Assembly (NCBI GenBank): GCA_947040495.1
Contig: CAMRBQ010000016.1
Coordinates: 1 to 35,079 of the forward strand
From: an uncultured Spirochaetia bacterium
GTDB lineage: Bacteria; Spirochaetota; Brachyspiria; Brachyspirales; Brachyspiraceae
DNA length: 35,079 nt
Direction: 5' to 3'
Shown here: one piece after another, positions 26,542 through 34,597 of the stretch
Numbering within the stretch: the first letter of the stretch is position 1
Layout: each line of letters begins with the position of its first letter
Translations under genes and position numbers: made by a program
Notes under the pieces: model-generated
The model's database searches: none
What the model was told of the DNA's origin: nothing
What the model saw: only the letters and a program-made list of their open reading frames with translations

Positions 26542-27255
26542 ATGACTAAAAAACCAATGTACTATGATATCTATCTCAAGATAAAAAATATGATTAGCAA
26601 TGGGGAGTATGCTGTTGGCGATTTTCTTCCAACAGAGAATGACCTCGAAAAAATATACCGAGTAAGTAGAACAACAATAAGAAAAGTTATATCTTTACTT
26701 TCTAGTGATGGTTACATCGAAGTAAAACAAGGCAGTGGAACTAGGGTTGCCAACTTCAATTCTACACAAAGATTTAATAGAGTAACATCAATATCTGAAA
26801 CATTGCGAAAAAATAATAATATAGTTACAACAAAAAGTATTTTTATAGATACAATAAAACCCGAAAAAAAAATAGCTGAAAAGTTAAAAATCGATGTAAA
26901 TGATGATATATATCGTGTTCAAAGAGTTATATTAGCAAATGATATACCTGTTGCAATAATAAAAAACTATATCCATCATAAATTTACCCCAAAAATAGAT
27001 AAAAAAGTAAATGATATAAAATCATTATATATTTTTTTAGAAAGTGAATATAATCTACGAATAGACTCCGCAAAGGATTTAATTAGCGCAAAAAATTCTG
27101 ACTTCATCGAGTCAGAACTACTTAATGTTGATATAGGTACATCATTAATGTCTATAGAAAGAACAAGCTTTCAAAAGAATATACCTATAACATATGATGA
27201 ATCGATTATTCGTGCTGATAAATATAAAATAGAAGTGCATACAAAAGGGCGTTAA
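26542..27255 (+). CDS. GntR-family regulator, HutC/UTRA subfamily
   Basis: 237 residues. N-terminal winged helix-turn-helix: MYYDIYLKIKNMISNGEYAV, LPTENDLEKIYRVSRTTIRK (recognition helix, about residues 30-49) and the wing YIEVKQGSGTRV. The C-terminal UTRA ligand domain (about 85-230) shows the typical YRVQRVILANDIPVAI and the ending ITYDESIIRADKYKIEV. UTRA domains often bind a sugar phosphate or related effector. It lies between the two arms of the module and probably represses both, with relief by a pathway intermediate. Ribosome site before ATG 26542 is weak, which may keep levels low. Confidence 0.9.
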   Translation: MTKKPMYYDIYLKIKNMISNGEYAVGDFLPTENDLEKIYRVSRTTIRKVISLLSSDGYIEVKQGSGTRVANFNSTQRFNRVTSISETLRKNNNIVTTKSIFIDTIKPEKKIAEKLKIDVNDDIYRVQRVILANDIPVAIIKNYIHHKFTPKIDKKVNDIKSLYIFLESEYNLRIDSAKDLISAKNSDFIESELLNVDIGTSLMSIERTSFQKNIPITYDESIIRADKYKIEVHTKGR

Positions 27256-27356
27256 AAAATATACCTAAATATTTTAAATAACACTACCTTAAAAAGTATA
27301 TTCCATACATAAAAATAATATCTATAAATTATATTATACATTAAATCTAATAAAAC

Positions 27357-27384
27357 TTGACAAGTTAATATTTTTGACTATAAT
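27357..27384 (+). promoter_or_regulatory. Strong promoter of the transporter-GRE operon
   Basis: Perfect consensus TTGACA (27357-27362), 16-base spacer, TATAAT (27379-27384), 80 bases before the ATG at 27465. Such a perfect promoter is normally held by a repressor. Confidence 0.8.
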
Positions 27385-27394
27385 TAGTAACGAT

Positions 27395-27432
27395 ATGTAT
27401 TAGTAATGAAATTTTAAATAAAACTAATTCAT
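27395..27432 (+). promoter_or_regulatory. Candidate operator, copy 2 (transporter arm), with inverted half
   Basis: ATGTATTAGTAATG (27395-27408) starts 10 bases after the -10 box, overlapping the expected transcript start. ACTAATTCAT (27423-27432) is the inverted half (its complement ATGAATTAGT matches ATGTATTAGT in 9 of 10). This position is classical for a repressor operator. See the partner site at 26351-26364. Confidence 0.5.
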
Positions 27433-27464
27433 ATCTAAAATATATCTAATTTAAGGAGTAAAAA

Positions 27465-28553
27465 ATGAAAAATAAAATTATTGTAGGTTTGATGATTATA
27501 ATGTCTTTTATAATTATTTCATGCGATTCTAATAAAAAAAGCAATGAACCAAAAACAGTCGCAAATATTAAAGTTGGAATATCGATGGCGACATTACAAG
27601 AAGAAAGATGGAAGAAAGACAGAGATATCGTAATAGAAGAACTTAAAAAATTAGGAGTAAAAGAAGAGAATATACTTGTTCAATCCGCTGATGGAAATGA
27701 ACAAAAACAAGTAACACAATCAGAAAACCTAATTACTCAAGGAATTGATGTACTTATTATATTTGCACAAAATGGTGAAGCAGCTGGACCTATTGTTAGT
27801 TCTGCTAATGATTCTGATGTAGAAGTTGTAGCTGTTGATAGAATTATAAGAAACTCTGATTTAGATTTTTTTATAAGTTATGATGCATACACTATAGGAA
27901 CAATACAAGGTGAATATGTTACAAAGATAATAGATTCTGGCAATTGGATAATGATAGCAGGTGCACCACAAGACCCTAATGCCGCTTTAATTAGAAATGG
28001 GCAAATGGAATATGTACAGCCACTTATCGATAACAAAAAAATTAATGTTGTATTAGACCAATCTGCAAACTATTGGAATCCTGATGAGGCTTTACTATAT
28101 ACAGAGCAAGGGCTAACAGCAAACAATAATGATATATCTGTTGTATTCACCTCAAATGATGGAACAGCTGGTGCTGCTATAGAAGCTTTAAAAGACCAAG
28201 GACTTGCTGGTAAAGTTATAGTTCCAGGTCTTGATGCAGACTTAGCCGCTTGCCAAAGAATAGTTGCTGGAACACAATCGATGACTGTATATCGAAAACT
28301 TTCTATTATTGATAAATATGCCGCAAGAGCAGCTGTCGCCTTAGCCTTAGATGAAGATATAAATCAATCATTAGATATAGATATTACAAGTGTAAACAAT
28401 GGAAAAATAAATGTGCCATCTATACTATTAAAAGGTAAAGATCAAATGTTTGCTGTAGATAATAGCAACATGGAAGAAATTGTTAAAGATGGATGGTTAA
28501 AGAAAGAAGATATTTATAAAAACGTACCAAAATCAGAATGGCCTAACTGGTAA
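27465..28553 (+). CDS. Xylose-type ABC transporter substrate-binding lipoprotein (XylF-like)
   Basis: 362 residues, ATG 27465 with AAGGAG close upstream. Lipoprotein signal ending IIISC (Cys20). The mature part follows the XylF family: VGISMATLQEERWKKDRDIV, then ADGNEQKQVTQSENLITQGI, AVDRIIRNSDLDFFISYDAY, PGLDADLAACQRIVAGTQSM and MTVYRKL. XylF in E. coli binds D-xylose; family members also bind other pentoses and alditols, and the enzymes alongside argue for a non-standard ligand. It is the first gene of the operon and likely the most expressed. Confidence 0.88.
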   Translation: MKNKIIVGLMIIMSFIIISCDSNKKSNEPKTVANIKVGISMATLQEERWKKDRDIVIEELKKLGVKEENILVQSADGNEQKQVTQSENLITQGIDVLIIFAQNGEAAGPIVSSANDSDVEVVAVDRIIRNSDLDFFISYDAYTIGTIQGEYVTKIIDSGNWIMIAGAPQDPNAALIRNGQMEYVQPLIDNKKINVVLDQSANYWNPDEALLYTEQGLTANNNDISVVFTSNDGTAGAAIEALKDQGLAGKVIVPGLDADLAACQRIVAGTQSMTVYRKLSIIDKYAARAAVALALDEDINQSLDIDITSVNNGKINVPSILLKGKDQMFAVDNSNMEEIVKDGWLKKEDIYKNVPKSEWPNW

Positions 28554-28631
28554 AATGTATAAGTAGTTTACTAATAAAAAAATATTTTTTATATTCTATT
28601 TAGATATATTCTATTTGGATGGAGATCTGTT

Positions 28632-30143
28632 TTGGAAAATTATATTCTTGAAATGAAAAACATAAGTAAAAAATTTTCCCATATAAAAGCCCTTGATAAA
28701 GTTAACTTAAAAGTATCTAAGGGTGAGATTCATGCTTTATGTGGTGAAAATGGTGCCGGAAAATCTACTTTAATGAAAATATTAAGTGGAGTATACCCTC
28801 ATAAGACATATGATGGCGATATAATTATCAATGGAGAAATAAAAAAATTCCATTCAGTGAGAGATTCTGAGAAGGCGCATATATCTATTATATATCAAGA
28901 ACTTGCACTTGTTCGTGATATTACTGTAGCTGAAAATATTTTTTTAGGAAAACTAAAAGCTAAATGTGGGATTGTCAATTGGAATAAAATATACGCTGAA
29001 TCTAAAAATATTTTAGATGAAATGGAGATATCAATTAACCTAAGCAAAAATGTCAAAGATATAGGTATAGGTCAGCAGCAGCTCATAGAAATAGCTAAAG
29101 CACTTATTTTAAACTCTGATATTTTGATTCTTGATGAGCCCACAGCAGCTTTAACTAAAAATGAAACAAAGATACTAATGAATATACTAATGGGTCTAAA
29201 AAGTAAGGGAGTAACTTGCATTCTAATTACCCATAAATTAGATGAGGTATTTGATATATCAGATAGAATATCTATTTTAAGAGATGGGTCTATTGTTTCA
29301 TCATTTAAAACATCTGAAACAAATGAAAATGAAATTATAAAACATATGGTTGGCAGAGAACTCACACAACGTTATCCCAACTCTACAAGAATATGTAAAG
29401 AATCTAAATTTAAAGTTTCAAATTTTAGTTTTGTAGACCATAATGAGAATACTCTTGTCTCTGATATTAATTTTGAAGTTAGAAGTGGTGAAATAGTAGG
29501 GATATCTGGGCTCATGGGTGCTGGACGAACAGAGCTCATATCAAGCATTTTTGGATTTATGAAGGGGAAAAGCAAAGGTGATATATACCTCGATGGAAAA
29601 AAAATTAATATAAAATGCCCTAAAGATGCAATAAATTTTGGCATAGCAATGCTTAATGAAGATAGAAAGCAATATGGGCTTATATTAGAACAATCTATAA
29701 GTAATAATATTTCTATATCAAGTTTATCTTTATTTAGTACTTTAGGTGTGCTAAATAAAGATAAAGAATATAAGGATACCGTTCTATATTCTGAAGAAAT
29801 TGGCGTAAAAGCCCCGTCTGTTTCTGCTAAAGTTTCTACACTAAGCGGAGGCAATCAACAAAAAGTTCTTTTAGCTCGATGTCTAATGACTAAGCCAAAG
29901 GTTTTATTTTTAGATGAACCTACACGAGGAATAGATGTTGGGGCAAAATATGAAATATATGTATTGATGAATAAACTCGCATCTGAAGGAACATCTATTA
30001 TTATGATATCTTCAGAATTGCCAGAAATAATTGGGATGAGTGATAGAGTTTTAGTTATGAGAGAAGGTAAAATTGTAGCTCAGTTTCAAAAAGATGAAGT
30101 AGACCAGGAAAAAATAATGACAAAATCTGCAGGAGGCGAGTAA
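28632..30143 (+). CDS. Xylose-type ABC transporter ATPase (XylG-like)
   Basis: 503 residues. Start is TTG at 28632, supported by GGAG (28621-28624) 7 bases upstream; the first in-frame ATG is at residue 8. Two nucleotide-binding domains: first with Walker A GENGAGKSTLMKIL, signature IGIGQQQLIEIAKAL and Walker B LILDEPTAALT; second with GLMGAGRTELIS, LSGGNQQKVLLARCL and LFLDEPTRGIDVGAKYEIY. The YPHKTYDGDIIING insertion after the first Walker A is typical of XylG. It energises uptake together with the permease that begins immediately after its stop codon. A 78-base gap before the gene contains a near-duplicate TATTCTATTT(A/G)GA. Confidence 0.9.
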   Translation: MENYILEMKNISKKFSHIKALDKVNLKVSKGEIHALCGENGAGKSTLMKILSGVYPHKTYDGDIIINGEIKKFHSVRDSEKAHISIIYQELALVRDITVAENIFLGKLKAKCGIVNWNKIYAESKNILDEMEISINLSKNVKDIGIGQQQLIEIAKALILNSDILILDEPTAALTKNETKILMNILMGLKSKGVTCILITHKLDEVFDISDRISILRDGSIVSSFKTSETNENEIIKHMVGRELTQRYPNSTRICKESKFKVSNFSFVDHNENTLVSDINFEVRSGEIVGISGLMGAGRTELISSIFGFMKGKSKGDIYLDGKKINIKCPKDAINFGIAMLNEDRKQYGLILEQSISNNISISSLSLFSTLGVLNKDKEYKDTVLYSEEIGVKAPSVSAKVSTLSGGNQQKVLLARCLMTKPKVLFLDEPTRGIDVGAKYEIYVLMNKLASEGTSIIMISSELPEIIGMSDRVLVMREGKIVAQFQKDEVDQEKIMTKSAGGE

Positions 30144-31292
30144 ATGAATAAATACTTTAATAAACAATACATAAAACAAAATGCAAAATCTTATATAATG
30201 ATTTTATCACTATTTTTTATTGGAATAGTATTTTCTGTTTTAACAGATGGTATATTTATAAGTAGTAGAAATCTTTCTAATCTTGCAAGACAGACTGCTG
30301 TTGTTGGAGTTATATCTATAGCCATGATGTTTGTTATTATCGCAGGGCATATAGACCTTTCTATCGGTTCTGTATTAGGTTGCTGTGGAACAATTGCTGC
30401 CGTACTACAAGTTTGGTTAGGTTGGTCTACTCCATCTACAATAATAGCTGTTGTTTTAATCGGTGTTCTTATTGGTGCTTGGCAGGGATTTTGGGTATCA
30501 TATAGAAATGTACCAGCTTTCATTGTTACATTAGGTGGATTGCTCATCTTTAAAGGTGTAAAACTTGGTATATCGAAGAGTATGTCTATATCTCCTATGC
30601 AACCAAGTTTTAGTATAATAGGTCAAGGATATTTACCGGCCTCTGTTGGATGGATAATAGCTTTCATAGCTATAGTAGTTATAGTTATATCTACTCTGAA
30701 ATCGAGAAAATCAAAAGAAAAATATAACATAGAAACATCTTCTATGACTATTGATATATTAAAAATGATAATGCTATCATTTTTTGTATTTCTAACAACA
30801 TTTATATTTAATAGTTATCAAGGTATTCCTGTCCCTGTATTAATACTAATATCTTTGGGTATTTTATTTTACTTTATAGCAAATAATACAACATATGGTA
30901 GAAGCATATATTCTATTGGTGGAAATCTAGAAGCTTCTACACTTGCTGGTATAAAAACAAAGAGAATTGTCATGTATATGTTTATGCTAACTGGGGCACT
31001 TGCTGCCTTCGCAGGAATAATTTTAACTGCAAGATTAGATGCTGCAACTTCAGCTGCTGGCGATTCTATGGAACTTGATGCTATAGCTGCTTGTGTTGTT
31101 GGTGGTGTTAGTATGGTGGGTGGAGTTGGAAAAATATCTGGCGTTCTTATAGGTGCTCTTATAATGGCTGCACTTGATAACGGAATGAGTTTAATAAATC
31201 TAGAAAACTTTTGGCAGTTTATTGTTAAAGGACTTGTATTAATTGTTGCTGTCTGGGCTGATATGTCTCTTAACAATGATAAAAAATGTTAA
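30144..31292 (+). CDS. Xylose-type ABC transporter permease (XylH-like)
   Basis: 382 residues, ATG directly abutting the TAA of the ATPase gene, so translation is coupled; GGAGG lies inside the end of that gene. Permease of the BPD_transp_2 family with XylH length (E. coli 393). Conserved parts: VVIAGHIDLSIGSVLG, VPAFIVTLGGLLIFKGV, GGNLEASTLAGIKTKRI and ELDAIAACVVGGVSMVGGVG. The long loop after helix six (about residues 185-205), which is polar (KSRKSKEKYNIETSS), is characteristic of XylH as opposed to RbsC. About ten membrane helices predicted. Confidence 0.9.
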   Translation: MNKYFNKQYIKQNAKSYIMILSLFFIGIVFSVLTDGIFISSRNLSNLARQTAVVGVISIAMMFVIIAGHIDLSIGSVLGCCGTIAAVLQVWLGWSTPSTIIAVVLIGVLIGAWQGFWVSYRNVPAFIVTLGGLLIFKGVKLGISKSMSISPMQPSFSIIGQGYLPASVGWIIAFIAIVVIVISTLKSRKSKEKYNIETSSMTIDILKMIMLSFFVFLTTFIFNSYQGIPVPVLILISLGILFYFIANNTTYGRSIYSIGGNLEASTLAGIKTKRIVMYMFMLTGALAAFAGIILTARLDAATSAAGDSMELDAIAACVVGGVSMVGGVGKISGVLIGALIMAALDNGMSLINLENFWQFIVKGLVLIVAVWADMSLNNDKKC

Positions 31293-31342
31293 TGCTTATA
31301 TCAATTAATATAGTACTCGTATAATTAGGAATAATAAAATAC

Positions 31343-32242
31343 ATGAATAAAAAACATACCGGCTTAGTTTTTGATATACAAAGATTTTCACTACATGATG
31401 GTCCTGGTATAAGAACAACAGTTTTTTTAAAAGGATGTAATTTAAATTGTTTATGGTGTCATAATCCTGAAGGAAAATCCAACAAGAGACAATTAAAATA
31501 CTTGGATGAAAAATGTATATTATGTAAAAAATGTGAAAACGCTTGTAAATTCAATGTACATTATTTATCAGAAAATAAACATTTTGTAAATTTTAATTCA
31601 TGTGTACTATGTGAATCTTGTGTAAGAACATGCCCATCAAAAGCACTTGAGATAGTTGGTATTGAATACTCTGCAGAAGAGATTATGGATATTGTTTCCA
31701 AAGATGAGGCATTTTTTGGTGATGATGGTGGTGTTAGTTTTTCTGGTGGAGAGCCTCTAAATCAAGATAATTTTTTACTTGATTTATTAAAGTCTGCTAA
31801 AAAAAGAAACTATACTACATGTGTCGATACCTGTGGTTATAATCTATGGGAGTCATACGAAAAAATAATACCATTTACAGATTATATCTTATATGACATA
31901 AAAGGAATAAACCAAGCAAAGCATATTGAAGCAACATCAAAAGATAATAATCTTATATTGGATAACTTGAAAAAACTTAATAAATATAATAAAAAAATAT
32001 TTATAAGAATACCTTTAATCGTTAATTATAGTTCTAGCGAAAGTGAAGTACAATTAATGGCTGATTTTATTAAAGATATTAAAGTAGAAGCAGTTACTCT
32101 CATGCCATATCATACACTTGGTCGCTCAAAATATGAAATGCTTGGCTATGAGGCAGCACCTGTTTTTGATAAACCTAGTAAAATAGAAATGGAAAAATAT
32201 ACAAAAATATTTCAAGATAAAGGCATTAAAATCATAAAATAA
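31343..32242 (+). CDS. Glycyl-radical enzyme activating enzyme (radical SAM, PflA family)
   Basis: 299 residues. N-terminal IQRFSLHDGPGIRTTVFLKG is the GRE-activase signature. The radical SAM cluster site is C32-x3-C36-x2-C39 (CNLNCLWC). Two extra 4Fe-4S ferredoxin motifs follow: C58, C61, C64, C68 and C87, C90, C93, C97. This places it with activases of glycerol dehydratase, CutC and related GREs rather than the short PflA of pyruvate formate-lyase. SAM-binding FSGGEP and the C-terminal TLMPYHTLGRSKYEMLGYE are present. It would abstract hydrogen from the glycine of the adjacent GRE under strictly anaerobic conditions. It lies 17 bases before the GRE start. Confidence 0.95.
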   Translation: MNKKHTGLVFDIQRFSLHDGPGIRTTVFLKGCNLNCLWCHNPEGKSNKRQLKYLDEKCILCKKCENACKFNVHYLSENKHFVNFNSCVLCESCVRTCPSKALEIVGIEYSAEEIMDIVSKDEAFFGDDGGVSFSGGEPLNQDNFLLDLLKSAKKRNYTTCVDTCGYNLWESYEKIIPFTDYILYDIKGINQAKHIEATSKDNNLILDNLKKLNKYNKKIFIRIPLIVNYSSSESEVQLMADFIKDIKVEAVTLMPYHTLGRSKYEMLGYEAAPVFDKPSKIEMEKYTKIFQDKGIKIIK

Positions 32243-32259
32243 ATTATGTGAGGACATTC

Positions 32260-34521
32260 ATGCAGAGATTAAAAACATTAAGAGAAAAAGCGATAAAAAC
32301 AGAGCATGGTAAAGCGAGAATTGTCATGCCTAAAAGTTGGCAAACAAAAGATATGGATTGTGGTTTATCACAAAGAAAGGCTCATAGCATCAAAATGATA
32401 TTAGATAATATGCCACTATATATTGGAGATGAAGAATTAATTGTTGGAACGAGAACTATATATGGTGAAACTGATGAAACAGGTAATAATCAATCTTCTT
32501 TTAGTTATATTGCTATGCCATCATATGTAAATGAAAAAGATATAGAATACTTTGGATTTAATCATGAAAATGTTACAAAAGCTCATTATGCTCCCGACTA
32601 TGATATCGTTATAAGTTTAGGTATAGACGGCATTATAAAAAAAACAGAAGATGCAATGGAGCATTATAAATTAGAAGATCAACTTGATTTTGGTCATAGT
32701 GTTTTAATTGTAAATAAAGCATTACAAAAATTTATCCTAAGGTATAGTGATTACGCCAAAGAACTTGCAAATAAAGAATCTAATGAAAGACGCAAAAAAG
32801 AACTTTTAGAAATATCAGATACATGCAAAAATATATCGAGCAATCCCGCTTCAAATCTAAAAGAAAGCTGTCAATTATTTTGGTTTTTATATTTAGCTGT
32901 CATTATAGAAAACTTCCAATTTATAAACTATGGAAGAATAGATCAAATACTTAATAAATATATAACTAATGAAACAAATTTAGAAATAGAGGAAACTATT
33001 GGCGCTTTACTCATAAAGATGTATGACCAATTAGATTTATTTCTACTCGATAAAAATCTTATGGGTAAATATTCAGCCCAACATAATATCACAATAGGTG
33101 GAGTCAAAAGAGATGGAACTGATGGCTCTAACAAAGTTACAAAAGCAATATTAAATGCATTAAAAATAACAAGATTACCAGAACCTTTAATATCTATTAG
33201 AGTTAATAGTATCTCGCCAGACTGGCTATTAGATTTATCATGTGGATTATCGGTAAGCGGTCTCAACTGTATGGCATATTATAATGATGATAAAGTTATA
33301 GAGAGCTTAAACTCTGTAGGTATTGATATTGAAGATGCAAGAGATTATGGCTTTGGTTTATGCCAAGACATTTTAATCCCAGGACGAGGTGACCATTATT
33401 GTAGTGGTGGAATAAATCTAACATATATATTACTCGATTTTATTGATAAGCATAAAAATGATAATCTTACATATAGAGAATTCTATGATTTATATAAACA
33501 AACATTAAAAGAAAATATTAAAAATAATATTAATGGCTATAATGATTGGGAATATGCTTTGAATGAATACAATAAAGGCAATAAAGATATATACTTTAAA
33601 TATATTAAAGAAGGAAAAATAGATGTTGATGCACCTTCTTTGGGCTTATCTACTGCTCAAGCTGCTGCAGGTGATACAAAAGAACTTAAAGAAATATATG
33701 TACAAACATTAATGTCTGCTCTTCCATTTACATCTAGTTTATATTATGGATGTATTGAAACTGGCATTGATATTTCAAGGGGTGGCAGTATTAGAAAGGA
33801 TAAGGGCGTCATGATTCTAAGCCCTGTTGTTGCATTTAATAGTTTGATTGCATTAAAGAAAGTTGTTTTTAAAGATGAAATTTATACATTAAATGAAGTT
33901 CATAATGCTTTGAAACATAACTTTGAAGGCTTTGAAGAGATGCGACAAATACTCTGGAATAGTCCTAAGTGGGCTAATGACGATGATTATGTTGATAATG
34001 ATGTTGTAGAACTTATACATTTTGTAAGCGATGAAATAAATAAATATTCCACACCAAGTGGTGGGCGTCATCTATCTGGCATACATCAGCCTCATCCTGT
34101 ATTTGCGGGAAGAAATATTACAGCCACTCCAGAGGGCAGATTTTCTGGAACCCCTATCCCTATAACGATATCACCTGAAAATGGAACATTACATAATGGG
34201 CCACTTGCGGCTATGAAGTCGGCTTCTAAATTTGATTATCATCGCATTCAATGGAATAATTGTTTAATGCTTCAATATCACTCTTCTACATTTGCATCAG
34301 AAGATGGGGTTAAACAATTTTCCCAGATGACACAAAGATATTTTAAATTGGGTGGGCTACAACATCAACCAAATGTTGTTAATATCGAAAAATTAAAAAA
34401 TGCCCAAATAAACCCAAGTGAACATAAAGATTTAATCATTAGAATGTGGGGAGTTAGCGCACATTTTGTTGATCTGCCAAAGGATGTGCAAGATGAATTT
34501 ATAGCAAGATATGATACTTAA
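32260..34521 (+). CDS. Glycyl radical enzyme of unassigned subtype (C-Q-D active site)
   Basis: 753 residues from ATG 32260, chosen because AGGA (32251-32254) lies 5 bases upstream; a GTG at 32248 has no ribosome site. PFL-like domain: RKAHSIKMILDNMPLYIGDE, DLIVG-type strand, and LDFGHSVLIVNKAL (conserved G-H). The catalytic thiyl Cys is C368 in ARDYGFGLCQDILIPGRGDH; known dehydratases have G-C-V/I-E-P here, so Glu is replaced by Asp and Pro by Ile. A later GCIETGIDISRGG is the structural C-x-E-x-G-x-D motif, not the active site. The C-terminal radical loop reads R-M-W-G-V-S-A-H-F with Gly731. There is no adjacent Cys-Cys, so it is not pyruvate formate-lyase. The catalysed reaction is inferred only: dehydration or C-O cleavage of a polyol or anhydro-polyol (or its phosphate) feeding the DeoC-like aldolase. 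Confidence 0.9.
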   Translation: MQRLKTLREKAIKTEHGKARIVMPKSWQTKDMDCGLSQRKAHSIKMILDNMPLYIGDEELIVGTRTIYGETDETGNNQSSFSYIAMPSYVNEKDIEYFGFNHENVTKAHYAPDYDIVISLGIDGIIKKTEDAMEHYKLEDQLDFGHSVLIVNKALQKFILRYSDYAKELANKESNERRKKELLEISDTCKNISSNPASNLKESCQLFWFLYLAVIIENFQFINYGRIDQILNKYITNETNLEIEETIGALLIKMYDQLDLFLLDKNLMGKYSAQHNITIGGVKRDGTDGSNKVTKAILNALKITRLPEPLISIRVNSISPDWLLDLSCGLSVSGLNCMAYYNDDKVIESLNSVGIDIEDARDYGFGLCQDILIPGRGDHYCSGGINLTYILLDFIDKHKNDNLTYREFYDLYKQTLKENIKNNINGYNDWEYALNEYNKGNKDIYFKYIKEGKIDVDAPSLGLSTAQAAAGDTKELKEIYVQTLMSALPFTSSLYYGCIETGIDISRGGSIRKDKGVMILSPVVAFNSLIALKKVVFKDEIYTLNEVHNALKHNFEGFEEMRQILWNSPKWANDDDYVDNDVVELIHFVSDEINKYSTPSGGRHLSGIHQPHPVFAGRNITATPEGRFSGTPIPITISPENGTLHNGPLAAMKSASKFDYHRIQWNNCLMLQYHSSTFASEDGVKQFSQMTQRYFKLGGLQHQPNVVNIEKLKNAQINPSEHKDLIIRMWGVSAHFVDLPKDVQDEFIARYDT

Positions 34522-34532
34522 TATACAAATAC

Positions 34533-34586
34533 ATACTTTGTAAAATACTTATAAATTTTATCCAAGAATACAAAGCATAATTTTTT
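34533..34586 (+). terminator. Possible terminator after the GRE operon
   Basis: ATACTTTGTA (34533-34542) pairs with TACAAAGCAT (34569-34578) with one mismatch; loop of 26 bases; TTTTTT at 34581-34586. The long loop and low G+C make it a weak call. It lies 12 bases after the GRE stop. Confidence 0.4.
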
Positions 34587-34597
34587 AATATACTATT

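Noticed and set aside
32248-32259. GTG start four codons before the chosen GRE start
   Set aside because: No ribosome site precedes it, and AGGA at 32251-32254 serves the ATG at 32260.
33748-33790. GCIETGIDISRGG in the GRE as the thiyl active site
   Set aside because: It looks like the G-C-x-E dehydratase motif, but its place (about 130 residues after ARDYGFGLCQD) and the G-x-D-x-x-x-G-G continuation match the conserved structural motif found later in all GREs; the real site is the C-Q-D segment.
31343-34521. Pyruvate formate-lyase and its activase
   Set aside because: The GRE lacks the adjacent Cys-Cys pair of PFL, and the activase carries two extra ferredoxin clusters not found in PflA.
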